In this document: positions 18,187-25,028 of the stretch, one piece after another | How the letters are laid out: each line of letters opens with the position of its first letter | Numbering within the stretch: the first letter of the stretch is position 1 | Assembly: GCF_002734285.1 (NCBI RefSeq) | Contig: NZ_NSEA01000011.1 | Location: 124,001 to 188,000, forward strand | Length of the DNA: 64,000 bases | Reading direction: 5' to 3' | DNA from: Fredinandcohnia onubensis | GTDB lineage: Bacteria > Bacillota > Bacilli > Bacillales > Bacillaceae_L | Position numbers and translations under genes: made by a program | The notes under the pieces: model-generated | The model's input: the letters and a program-made list of their open reading frames with translations, nothing else | Database searches by the model: none | What the model was told of the DNA's origin: nothing

Positions 18187-18216
18187 CTGTGGTCCCCACT
18201 TTCAATCTATGATAAA

Positions 18217-18269
18217 GAATTGTAATCGATTACAATTCTGATTGTAGGTATTCTGAATATTTTTGTCAA
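18217..18269 (-). promoter_or_regulatory. Promoter of the LacI-type gene with operator 3
   Basis: On the minus strand TTGACA (18264-18269), a 17-bp spacer, TACAAT (18241-18246), then a perfect 22-bp palindrome (18217-18238) centred on TGTAATCGATTACA two bases after the -10. Confidence 0.85.
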
Positions 18270-18329
18270 TATTTAAATATCAACCTATATTTTAACAATT
18301 TTATATATTCAAATTTTTATTTTCTTTGC

Positions 18330-18353
18330 TATAATAAGATGTAACGGATTACA
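18330..18353 (+). promoter_or_regulatory. -10 box and LacI-type operator 4
   Basis: TATAAT at 18330-18335 followed four bases later by TGTAACGGATTACA (18340-18353). The -35 is weak. Drives the TIM-barrel enzyme gene. Confidence 0.75.
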
Positions 18354-18379
18354 AAACAATGAATTGGGGAGGATTCTTT

Positions 18380-19348
18380 ATGAAGTTAGGGGTTTTTACA
18401 GTACTATTCTCAGATAAAAGTTTAGACGATATGCTTGACCATGTCGCAGCAGATGGTATTAAAGCAGTTGAATTAGGCACGGGTGGTTATCCTGGTAATG
18501 CCCACTGTAAGATTGATGAATTACTAGATAATGAACAAAAACAAAAGGAATTCTTAGAAAAAATTTCTAACAGAGGACTTATCATTAGCGCCTTAAGTTG
18601 TCACAGCAACCCTCTTCATCCTCAAAAACACATCGCAAACGAAGCAGATTCTCTAATTTTGAAAACGGTTAAATTAGCAAGTCAGCTTGGTGTCCCTGTT
18701 GTCAATACATTTTCTGGCTGCCCAGGTGACCATGAGCATGCAAAATATCCGAACTGGCCTGTTTCTCCATGGCCAAATGAATACCAAGAAATTTTAAAAT
18801 GGCAATGGGAAGAAAAAATCATTCCTTATTGGAAGGAAAAAGCTGCATTCGCAAAAGAGCATAATGTGAAATTTGGGCTTGAATTACATGGCGGATTTTC
18901 CGTTCATACACCTGCAACGCTCCTACGCTTAAGGGAAGCATGTGGTCCCGAAATCGGAGCAAACCTTGATCCAAGCCATATGTGGTGGCAAGGCATTGAC
19001 CCTGTTGAATCTATAAAAATACTAGGACGCGAGAACGCAATCCATCATTTCCACGCTAAGGATACAACTATTGATCAAGCAAATACAAACCGTAACGGTT
19101 TAACGGATATGACTCCATATCATGAAATGCAAAACCGTTCCTGGTATTTCCGGACAGTTGGTTTTGGTCATGATGCTAAGGTTTGGGCTGATATGATTAG
19201 CACCCTTCGTCTTTTTGGCTATGATTATGTCGTAAGTATTGAACATGAGGATGGATTAATGTCAATTGATGAAGGATTTAAAAAAGCGATTCAAACGCTT
19301 AATCCAGTTATGGTGAAGGAGTCAATTGGAGAGATGTGGTGGACGTAA
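18380..19348 (+). CDS. Sugar phosphate isomerase/epimerase-like TIM-barrel enzyme
   Basis: 322 residues from the ATG at 18380, which has a GGGGAGG SD seven bases upstream; an earlier in-frame ATG at 18359 has none. Xylose-isomerase-like barrel (AP_endonuc_2 superfamily). Likely metal ligands are the Glu in LELHGG, Asp and His in NLDPSHMWWQ, His in HHFHAKD and Glu in SIEHED. Family members include inosose dehydratases, isomerases, epimerases and lyases acting on 3-keto sugars. Divergent from the LacI-type gene and controlled by the same operator, so it belongs to the pathway of the two oxidoreductases. The exact reaction is unknown. Confidence 0.9.
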   Translation: MKLGVFTVLFSDKSLDDMLDHVAADGIKAVELGTGGYPGNAHCKIDELLDNEQKQKEFLEKISNRGLIISALSCHSNPLHPQKHIANEADSLILKTVKLASQLGVPVVNTFSGCPGDHEHAKYPNWPVSPWPNEYQEILKWQWEEKIIPYWKEKAAFAKEHNVKFGLELHGGFSVHTPATLLRLREACGPEIGANLDPSHMWWQGIDPVESIKILGRENAIHHFHAKDTTIDQANTNRNGLTDMTPYHEMQNRSWYFRTVGFGHDAKVWADMISTLRLFGYDYVVSIEHEDGLMSIDEGFKKAIQTLNPVMVKESIGEMWWT

Positions 19349-19356
19349 GCATGTAA

Positions 19357-19386
19357 AAAAGGAGAAGTCTTTTATAGCTTCTCCTT
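19357..19386 (+). terminator. Terminator-like hairpin
   Basis: AAGGAGAAG and CTTCTCCTT form a 9-bp stem with a 10-base loop after the TIM-barrel gene. The T tail is short. Confidence 0.6.
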
Positions 19387-19441
19387 AGTTCTATTCCTGC
19401 ACGGCTTCTGTGGCCAGTTTCGATGCAGGTGTATTAGATAT

Positions 19442-19966
19442 TTATTTAAGGTATTCCATTGGTATTGGAAACCTAGTTAATAGAAAAATAATCCAAATAA
19501 CCGATAATCCCAACGCGATAAGCGGTCGTTTTTGATGAAGTCTTAGCATTGGAAACATAACGAGATTAAAAAGAATCGACCATCCCATCGACCAACCATG
19601 ATGATGTTTGATTAAATGCAAATACTCCAAATTGATGTATTCGATAACTACATATATTAATATCCACAGTCCAATCCAAAGGAACTGTTTCCATCTTTCT
19701 TCAGGAAAGCGACCTAGATAAATGAGAGCCGTGGAAGGATAGGTAACAAACATAATTAATAAAGAAATAAATGTATGATTCGATAGGATGTTTTCAGCAA
19801 ACATCGTTTCCTGGTAGGTCCAAATCAAGTAATCATGGAATAAGAAATTTTTTAAGAGATCGCCCATAATAAAGAATAAAATCGTTGGGTAATATTCTCG
19901 CCATCCTCTCCAATCACCCCATTTTATTGCAGCCAAAAGGAGCAAGGCGTTATATATTAGGTGCAT
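19442..19966 (-). CDS. CBO0543-type multi-pass membrane protein
   Basis: 174 residues with five or six membrane segments; sequence features IKWGDWRGWREYYPTILFF, HHHGWSMGWSILFNLVMFPMLRLHQKRP resemble the CBO0543 family of uncharacterised Firmicute membrane proteins. Start set at the ATG at 19966 because AGGAG lies eight bases before it; a GTG at 19975 touches the SD and is unlikely. Function unknown. Stands alone. Confidence 0.75.
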   Translation of the reverse strand: MHLIYNALLLLAAIKWGDWRGWREYYPTILFFIMGDLLKNFLFHDYLIWTYQETMFAENILSNHTFISLLIMFVTYPSTALIYLGRFPEERWKQFLWIGLWILIYVVIEYINLEYLHLIKHHHGWSMGWSILFNLVMFPMLRLHQKRPLIALGLSVIWIIFLLTRFPIPMEYLK

Positions 19967-20085
19967 CCAATACACTCCTGAGTTAGTGATACAATTATAT
20001 TACCCAATATTTTACATAAAAATAAGACGAATCCTGAATTCGATTCGCCTTGTAAGCTGCGGGTAGTCATAATACGCACCCTTCG

Positions 20086-21252
20086 CTATTTTAACAGTGA
20101 GATTTCTTTTAATCGCTGGACAGCCTTTTTTAATGTTGCTTCGTTTTGAACAAGTCCAATTCTCACATATCCCTCACCACTTGGACCAAAAGCATTTCCA
20201 GGAGTGACGACAATTCCTGCTTCATCGATTAAACGATAGGTAAAATCAGTGGAGGTAAATCCAGCAGGTACCTTCGCCCAAATAAACATGGACGCTTTTG
20301 GTGAATCAACTTGCCAACCTATTTCAGCCAGGCCATTGACCAAAATATCACGTCGTTCTTTGTACGTTTGGCGAAGTTCTTCACTGAAACTTGACGTCAC
20401 CCGTAACGCGGCAATCGCAGCTTTTTGGATGGGTAAAAAAACACCATAATCGAGATTTGATTTAAGCCGGTTGACAGCTGCAATGATTTCAGGGTTCCCG
20501 ACAATATATCCAATCCGACAGCCTGCCATATTAAAGCTTTTTGAAAGCGAGTTAAATTCAACTCCAACTTCTTTTGCACCTTCTACTGATAAGAAGCTAA
20601 TCGGCTTCTCTTCATAATATAGCTCCGAATAGGCAAAATCATGAAGGACAATAATCTGATGTTTTTTCGCGAACTCGATAACCTTATTAAAAAAGGATTC
20701 TGTAGCAAGAGCCGGTACAGGGTTGCCAGGAAAGTTTAATATCATCAATTTCGCCTTTTGGCAAACATCCTCAGGAATCGCAGCCAAGTCAGGTAAAAAT
20801 CCATTCTCTTCTTTTAGTGGCATTCCATAAGGTGTTGCTCCTGAAAGTGCAATACCAGCTGCATATGCCGTGTAGCCTGGGTCTGGCACAAGAACTACAT
20901 CACCTGGGTTAGCAAAAACCATCGGAAAGTGGACAAGTCCATCTTGAGAACCCATAACCATTAAGACTTCATTTTCCTTATGTACCGAAACATTAAACCT
21001 GTTTGAATAGTATGCAGAAATGGCTTCATATAACTCATCGGTTCCCGTTAATGAATAGCCATATAATGAAGGATCTTGCACATGACTCGTCAACGCATCG
21101 ATGACATACGGTGGCGGCGGCAAATCTGGGCTGCCCACACTTAAGTCAATCATCTCATGCCCCTCACGCAATTTTTGTTTCTTATAGTTTGCTAGTTCGT
21201 TGAAAATCGATTCCCCAAATTCGTTCATTTTCTGTGATAGTGTGATATCCAA
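20086..21252 (-). CDS. PLP-dependent aminotransferase, class I/II
   Basis: 388 residues. Fold-type I aminotransferase: LSVGSPDLPPPPYV near the N-terminus, GSQDGLVHF, the Asn/Pro turn LNFPGNPVPA, HDFAYSEL (cofactor Asp) and the PLP lysine in SLSKSFNMAGCRIGY (~234). The C-terminal Arg that binds the substrate carboxylate is in GEGYVRIGL. Similar to the DapL/AlaC/PatA group of amino-acid aminotransferases; the substrate is not decidable. Start TTG at 21252 with AGAGGTGA upstream; the frame runs back to 21351 with no SD. Divergent from the MFS gene. Confidence 0.88.
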   Translation of the reverse strand: MDITLSQKMNEFGESIFNELANYKKQKLREGHEMIDLSVGSPDLPPPPYVIDALTSHVQDPSLYGYSLTGTDELYEAISAYYSNRFNVSVHKENEVLMVMGSQDGLVHFPMVFANPGDVVLVPDPGYTAYAAGIALSGATPYGMPLKEENGFLPDLAAIPEDVCQKAKLMILNFPGNPVPALATESFFNKVIEFAKKHQIIVLHDFAYSELYYEEKPISFLSVEGAKEVGVEFNSLSKSFNMAGCRIGYIVGNPEIIAAVNRLKSNLDYGVFLPIQKAAIAALRVTSSFSEELRQTYKERRDILVNGLAEIGWQVDSPKASMFIWAKVPAGFTSTDFTYRLIDEAGIVVTPGNAFGPSGEGYVRIGLVQNEATLKKAVQRLKEISLLK

Positions 21253-21384
21253 TGCTGTCACCTCTTTTGTTTGATTAGTATTATTATAGCAAGATTTATA
21301 CGATTGACTACGAAAGATAAGATATAACTTTAAAAAAGCTGATATAATCATTACAGCACCAACTTAAAGAGAGAAGGATCTAAC

Positions 21385-22611
21385 TTGCAGCAACAACAGA
21401 ACACTTCAGATAAATTATGGACAAAAAACTACTTCCTCGCGTTTATTTATGCGATGTCTACTCAAATTTCCAACAATATGCTAATGACGGGACTGCCATT
21501 ATACGCAATCTACTTAGGCGGCGATAATTCGATTTCAGGTATGCTTTTTGGTTTCTTCATGTTTGTCGCAATTCTTTTCAGACCTTATTTTGGGAAATTA
21601 ATAGATGAAAAGAGCCGTAGAATCGTACTCATTATTGGTGCTGTGATAACGGCATTTATTACTCTATCCTATGTTGTAGCCTTTTCAATAAGCCTACTTC
21701 TTGTTATGAGAAGTTTACATGGTATAGGGTTCAGTGCTACCACCAATGCTTCCGGTACTGTGGTTTCTGACATTGTACCAAAAAGGCGGTTAGCAGAGGG
21801 GATTGGGTATTTTGGTTTAGCAAATACACTGTCTACAGCAATCGGGCCAGCACTTAGCATCTTTTTAATTCAACAGTATACTTATCAGGTTCTGTTCATC
21901 GTTGCCGGTTTGATCGGTTTGATTTCGATCATTTGTAGCCTGTTTATGACATACGAAAAAAAGAATCCAAATCTTGTGATAAAATCAACAAAAAAGAATC
22001 GCAAAATTTCTGAATTGCTATTTGAAAAAACAGCACTGCCAACCGGATTAGTAACCGCTTTTGTTTATGTTGGAATGGGCGCATCGTTAACTTTCATTCC
22101 AACCTTTGCCCTTTCCTTAGGGATTAAAGACATTGGTTTATATTTTACGGTGTATTCCTTTTCACTATTATTAACGAGAATTGTGGGAGGTAAATTGGCA
22201 GATAAACATGGAAGTTCCATCGTGGTAATCCCTGGTTTAGTGATTATGACGATATCATTTGTAGTCTTAGCCTACGCGACTTCACTCGGGGACTTTATTC
22301 TAACAGGCGTCCTCTATGGATTAGGGTTGGGATTTGTTGAACCAGCTTTAAATGCTGTCATGATCAGGCTATGTCCACCCGATCGACGAGGCGCAGGGAA
22401 CTCGACGTTTTTTACAGCAAAGGATTTAGGTAGCGGACTCGGAGCAATTTGTTTAGGTTTCATCTCCCTAAATGCAGGATTCAAAGCCGTGTTCTTATAC
22501 AGTGCAGTATGTATTATCCTCGCGTTCTTCGCATATGTATTGATATTGCGAAGACAAATTAATAGTGCGAGAAAATCTGAAAAATCAAATTTACAGGCCA
22601 GTGTAAGCTAG
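21385..22611 (+). CDS. MFS transporter, 12-segment type
   Basis: 408 residues, 12 predicted membrane segments, MFS motif A as GKLIDEKSRRIV (~70). The sequence ends in a polar tail. The usual role would be drug or metabolite export; no specific subfamily is recognised. Start TTG at 21385 with GAAGGATC upstream. It is divergent from the aminotransferase gene, and the 132-bp region between them holds both promoters. Followed by its own terminator. Confidence 0.88.
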   Translation: MQQQQNTSDKLWTKNYFLAFIYAMSTQISNNMLMTGLPLYAIYLGGDNSISGMLFGFFMFVAILFRPYFGKLIDEKSRRIVLIIGAVITAFITLSYVVAFSISLLLVMRSLHGIGFSATTNASGTVVSDIVPKRRLAEGIGYFGLANTLSTAIGPALSIFLIQQYTYQVLFIVAGLIGLISIICSLFMTYEKKNPNLVIKSTKKNRKISELLFEKTALPTGLVTAFVYVGMGASLTFIPTFALSLGIKDIGLYFTVYSFSLLLTRIVGGKLADKHGSSIVVIPGLVIMTISFVVLAYATSLGDFILTGVLYGLGLGFVEPALNAVMIRLCPPDRRGAGNSTFFTAKDLGSGLGAICLGFISLNAGFKAVFLYSAVCIILAFFAYVLILRRQINSARKSEKSNLQASVS

Positions 22612-22620
22612 TATCTAAAT

Positions 22621-22660
22621 GTCAGGCACCCTTCTAGTGTGGGTTCCTGACATTTTTATT
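22621..22660 (+). terminator. Intrinsic terminator of the MFS gene
   Basis: GTCAGG at 22622 pairs with CCTGAC near 22647, with inner partial pairing (CACCC/GGGTT), followed by ATTTTTATTT. The hairpin resembles a dispersed intergenic hairpin type common in bacilli. Confidence 0.7.
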
Positions 22661-22689
22661 TACGTGCTATTTAAGTCTATGCACAAAAG

Positions 22690-22716
22690 AAAAAAGAGCC
22701 CAACATGAGCTCTTTC
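22690..22716 (-). terminator. Intrinsic terminator of the carboxypeptidase gene
   Basis: AAAGAGC and GCTCTTT flank a 9-base loop, with six T following on the minus strand. Confidence 0.8.
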
Positions 22717-22719
22717 AAT

Positions 22720-23544
22720 CTAATATTCTACAACTCCAAGATATTCTTCTAAAGTAATTTCATGTTCTGTGATATATTTTGCATGTTCTACACCAACATA
22801 GCGAATATGCCATGGCTCGTACATATAACCAGTGATGTCTTCATTTCCTAAAGTATATCGGACGATAAAACCAAATTCCGCTGCGTGCTCTTCCACCCAT
22901 TGGCCTTCAACCGTTTCACCAAATTCCTGGACCAGCTGGTTTTCAACACTATCGCTCGTTACGTCCATTGCAAGACCTGTTTGATGTTCACTTTGTCCAG
23001 GCTTTGCACTAAAGGTAGTAGCTTCGGCTTCACCAAACCCACGCACATAAGAATCATAGATTACTTGTTGCGTTTCATACGAACGGTAGCCAGATTGTGC
23101 ATGTAACGTAATTCCGTCAGCGCTCGCTTGTGCAAATAATTTTTCCAACGCCTCGGCTGCTTCTTTTACCATATGTTTACGTTCTGAAACAGAAGTTGAA
23201 AAAGCAACATTTGGCACTACAAGGTTTTGCGGCACATAAGTTTCATCCAATACTCCTACTTCTTTGTTAACTAAGAGCAAAAATGGATCATTTGGATCTA
23301 TGACTGGTTTTACATCCTCTGGCTTTACTACTTCTGTCTGCTCACCTGCTGTTTGGGTTTCGGGTGCCTCTACTTTTTCCGGCAATGCTTCCCCATCGTT
23401 TTCTTTACTTAGCGCAATTTTCCCAATCACGACTTCTTTAATAGAAGCATAGCTTTCTTGTAAAATATCAGAAAAAGCCTCCCTCGTAAAAAAAATCGAG
23501 GACGCCACAAGTACCAGTACCAATCCGATGATGACTTTCTTCAA
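22720..23544 (-). CDS. D-alanyl-D-alanine carboxypeptidase, M15B (VanY/LdcB-like)
   Basis: 274 residues. N-terminal membrane anchor (~4-20), a Pro/Glu/Thr-rich linker to about residue 85, then a VanY-type zinc peptidase domain. The motifs are SGYRSYETQ (~150-158), the metal site SEHQTGLAMD (~184-193) and EPWHIRYVG (~242-250). Trims peptidoglycan stem peptides outside the membrane. Length and layout are like B. subtilis YodJ (LdcB). ATG start with GAGGAAT upstream. Monocistronic. Confidence 0.93.
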   Translation of the reverse strand: MKKVIIGLVLVLVASSIFFTREAFSDILQESYASIKEVVIGKIALSKENDGEALPEKVEAPETQTAGEQTEVVKPEDVKPVIDPNDPFLLLVNKEVGVLDETYVPQNLVVPNVAFSTSVSERKHMVKEAAEALEKLFAQASADGITLHAQSGYRSYETQQVIYDSYVRGFGEAEATTFSAKPGQSEHQTGLAMDVTSDSVENQLVQEFGETVEGQWVEEHAAEFGFIVRYTLGNEDITGYMYEPWHIRYVGVEHAKYITEHEITLEEYLGVVEY

Positions 23545-23680
23545 TATTATTCCTCTTCCCTACATCTATCTCTGTTTTTTCTCTACCTACCATTCTACTA
23601 TATTTTACAAGAATCGACACAGGGAATTAGTTGTAAGTTTTCACCATGAGGAAAGCCCTAGGAGAACGCTAGGACTATTT

Positions 23681-23710
23681 TGGGTCGCGGGGACAGGTTC
23701 CTTTGTCCCA
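23681..23710. repeat. Dispersed GGGACA/TGTCCC hairpin, copy 1
   Basis: TGGGTCGCGG followed by a GGGACAGG..CCTTTGTCCCA hairpin. Close relatives lie at 24253, 31375, 36446 and 40989. Always intergenic. Confidence 0.8.
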
Positions 23711-23720
23711 GCTTTTAATT

Positions 23721-24095
23721 GCGTATGCTTTTAGATAGATTGGTGGTTTGAAGTCATTCGCAATATCTAAATAAAGGGAGAAATGATTCAAAAAGAGAAA
23801 TGAATTGTTAAAATTATACATTTGCGTATGTTTTTTAAGGAAAAAAGCGATAAAAGCATACGAAAAAAAGAATTGCGTATGCTTTTAGATAGATTAGTAG
23901 TATTATTTCATTCGCAAAATCCAAATAAAGGGAGAAATGATCTAAAAAGAGAAAATAATTGTAAAAAACATCCATTTTAGTATCATTTTTAAGGAATAAA
24001 GCGATAAAAGCATACGCAAAATAGAATTGCGTATGCTTTTAGATAGATTAGTAGTATATTTTCATTCGTAATATCCAAGAAAAAGGAAAAAGTAA
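23721..24095. repeat. 154-bp tandem repeat with terminal inverted repeats
   Basis: Units begin GCGTATGCTTTTAGATAGAT at 23721, 23875 and 24029, an exact 154-bp period. The first two units end TAAAAGCATACG at 23851 and 24005, the inverse of their own beginning, so each unit is bounded by 12-13-bp inverted repeats. The third unit decays after about 65 bp. No reading frame is conserved. The region lies between the carboxypeptidase gene and zorB-like gene. Confidence 0.9.
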
Positions 24096-24130
24096 TTTCC
24101 AAAACGACTATAATTCCATAAAACAATTCT

Positions 24131-24224
24131 ACAGGACATGCTGGCGAGTTTTCCACCTGAGCATGTCACGCTAGATTCAGCTTGCAGGGCATGCTCATCA
24201 CTTTTCCATCCAAGCATGTACCGC
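24131..24224. repeat. Imperfect 53-bp direct repeat of a CATGCT/AGCATG hairpin
   Basis: Two units, starting ACAGGACATGCT (24131) and GCAGGGCATGCT (24184), each with an inner TTTTCCA and a closing AGCATGT that pairs with the opening ACATGCT. Non-coding. Confidence 0.75.
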
Positions 24225-24252
24225 GAGAGCAGCCAAGACTAAAAATCTTGGC

Positions 24253-24269
24253 CAGGGACCTGTGTCCCA
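24253..24269. repeat. Dispersed GGGACA/TGTCCC hairpin, divergent copy
   Basis: CAGGGACCTGTGTCCCA, a shortened member of the hairpin family seen at 23681, 31375 and 40989. Confidence 0.5.
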
Positions 24270-24341
24270 CAAAACCAGCGGGTATGGTTCAAAACGCGGA
24301 CTCAATCCCCAAAAAAGAATCGGCCAAAGGCCGCATCCCTT

Positions 24342-25028
24342 CTAGTTCCCCAATAATTCTCTTGTCTTCTCTAAAATTTCTTGGTCTTTGAGGCGGAATT
24401 TAAATTCGACTCTTCGGGAGGCTTGGCCGTTGTAGTTTCCATCAGAGTCTGAGCGGCCATCGGTAAAGGACCTCCCATTTACGGTTAGTTTTGTTTTGAG
24501 ATGCTCCTGGATGTTTTTATACGGAAATTCACTACTTAGTATATATTCTGCGACACTATACGCCCGCTGCTGCGAAAGTTCTAGGTTATACAAATAGGTG
24601 CCATCCCTGTCCGCATGCCCCTCGATAATAATTTCTGAAATATACTCCTCATATCCATTTTCAAGTAACACATCCAAGTAAGCAGGAACGAATTCATCCA
24701 AAAATGTGAAAGCCTCAGGCTTCAGCACTGCGGAGTCATACTCAAACAGGATATCTGTATTAAAAATCAAGGCTCCCGTTTTCTCATCAATTTCAATGCT
24801 AGAGTCGCTGAATTTTTGATTGAGATCCTCAATCAGCCCGACTCTGACCCCCATGATTTGATCGATTGTTTTTTTCATTTCTTGAATTTGAAACGATTTA
24901 ATCACCATCATGATGATAAAAATCAAAATAAAACACAGCAGTACCGATGTTAGTAAATCTGTGAATGATGGCCAAAATGAACTCTCCTCTTGCTCCCGGT
25001 GAAAAAGCCTTTGGTATTTACTAATCAT
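24342..25028 (-). CDS. zorB: ZorB/MotB-like OmpA-domain stator protein
   Basis: 228 residues from the ATG at 25028. A single membrane helix (~22-45) begins SFTDLLTSVLLCF, placing an Asp (~24) where MotB and ZorB carry the proton-accepting aspartate. An OmpA-like peptidoglycan-binding domain follows: FEYDSAVLKPEAFTFLDEF, IIIEGHADRDGTYLYNLELSQQRA and NGQASRRVEFKFR. The start overlaps the stop of the MotA-like gene by 8 bp, so the two proteins are made together. Size, order and overlap match ZorB of the Zorya anti-phage system. ZorC, ZorD or ZorE are absent nearby, so a non-defence stator is the alternative. Confidence 0.8.
   Translation of the reverse strand: MISKYQRLFHREQEESSFWPSFTDLLTSVLLCFILIFIIMMVIKSFQIQEMKKTIDQIMGVRVGLIEDLNQKFSDSSIEIDEKTGALIFNTDILFEYDSAVLKPEAFTFLDEFVPAYLDVLLENGYEEYISEIIIEGHADRDGTYLYNLELSQQRAYSVAEYILSSEFPYKNIQEHLKTKLTVNGRSFTDGRSDSDGNYNGQASRRVEFKFRLKDQEILEKTRELLGN

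Noticed and set aside
23721-24095. CRISPR array
   Set aside because: The period is 154 bp, the whole unit is repeated rather than a short repeat with unique spacers, and no cas genes are present.
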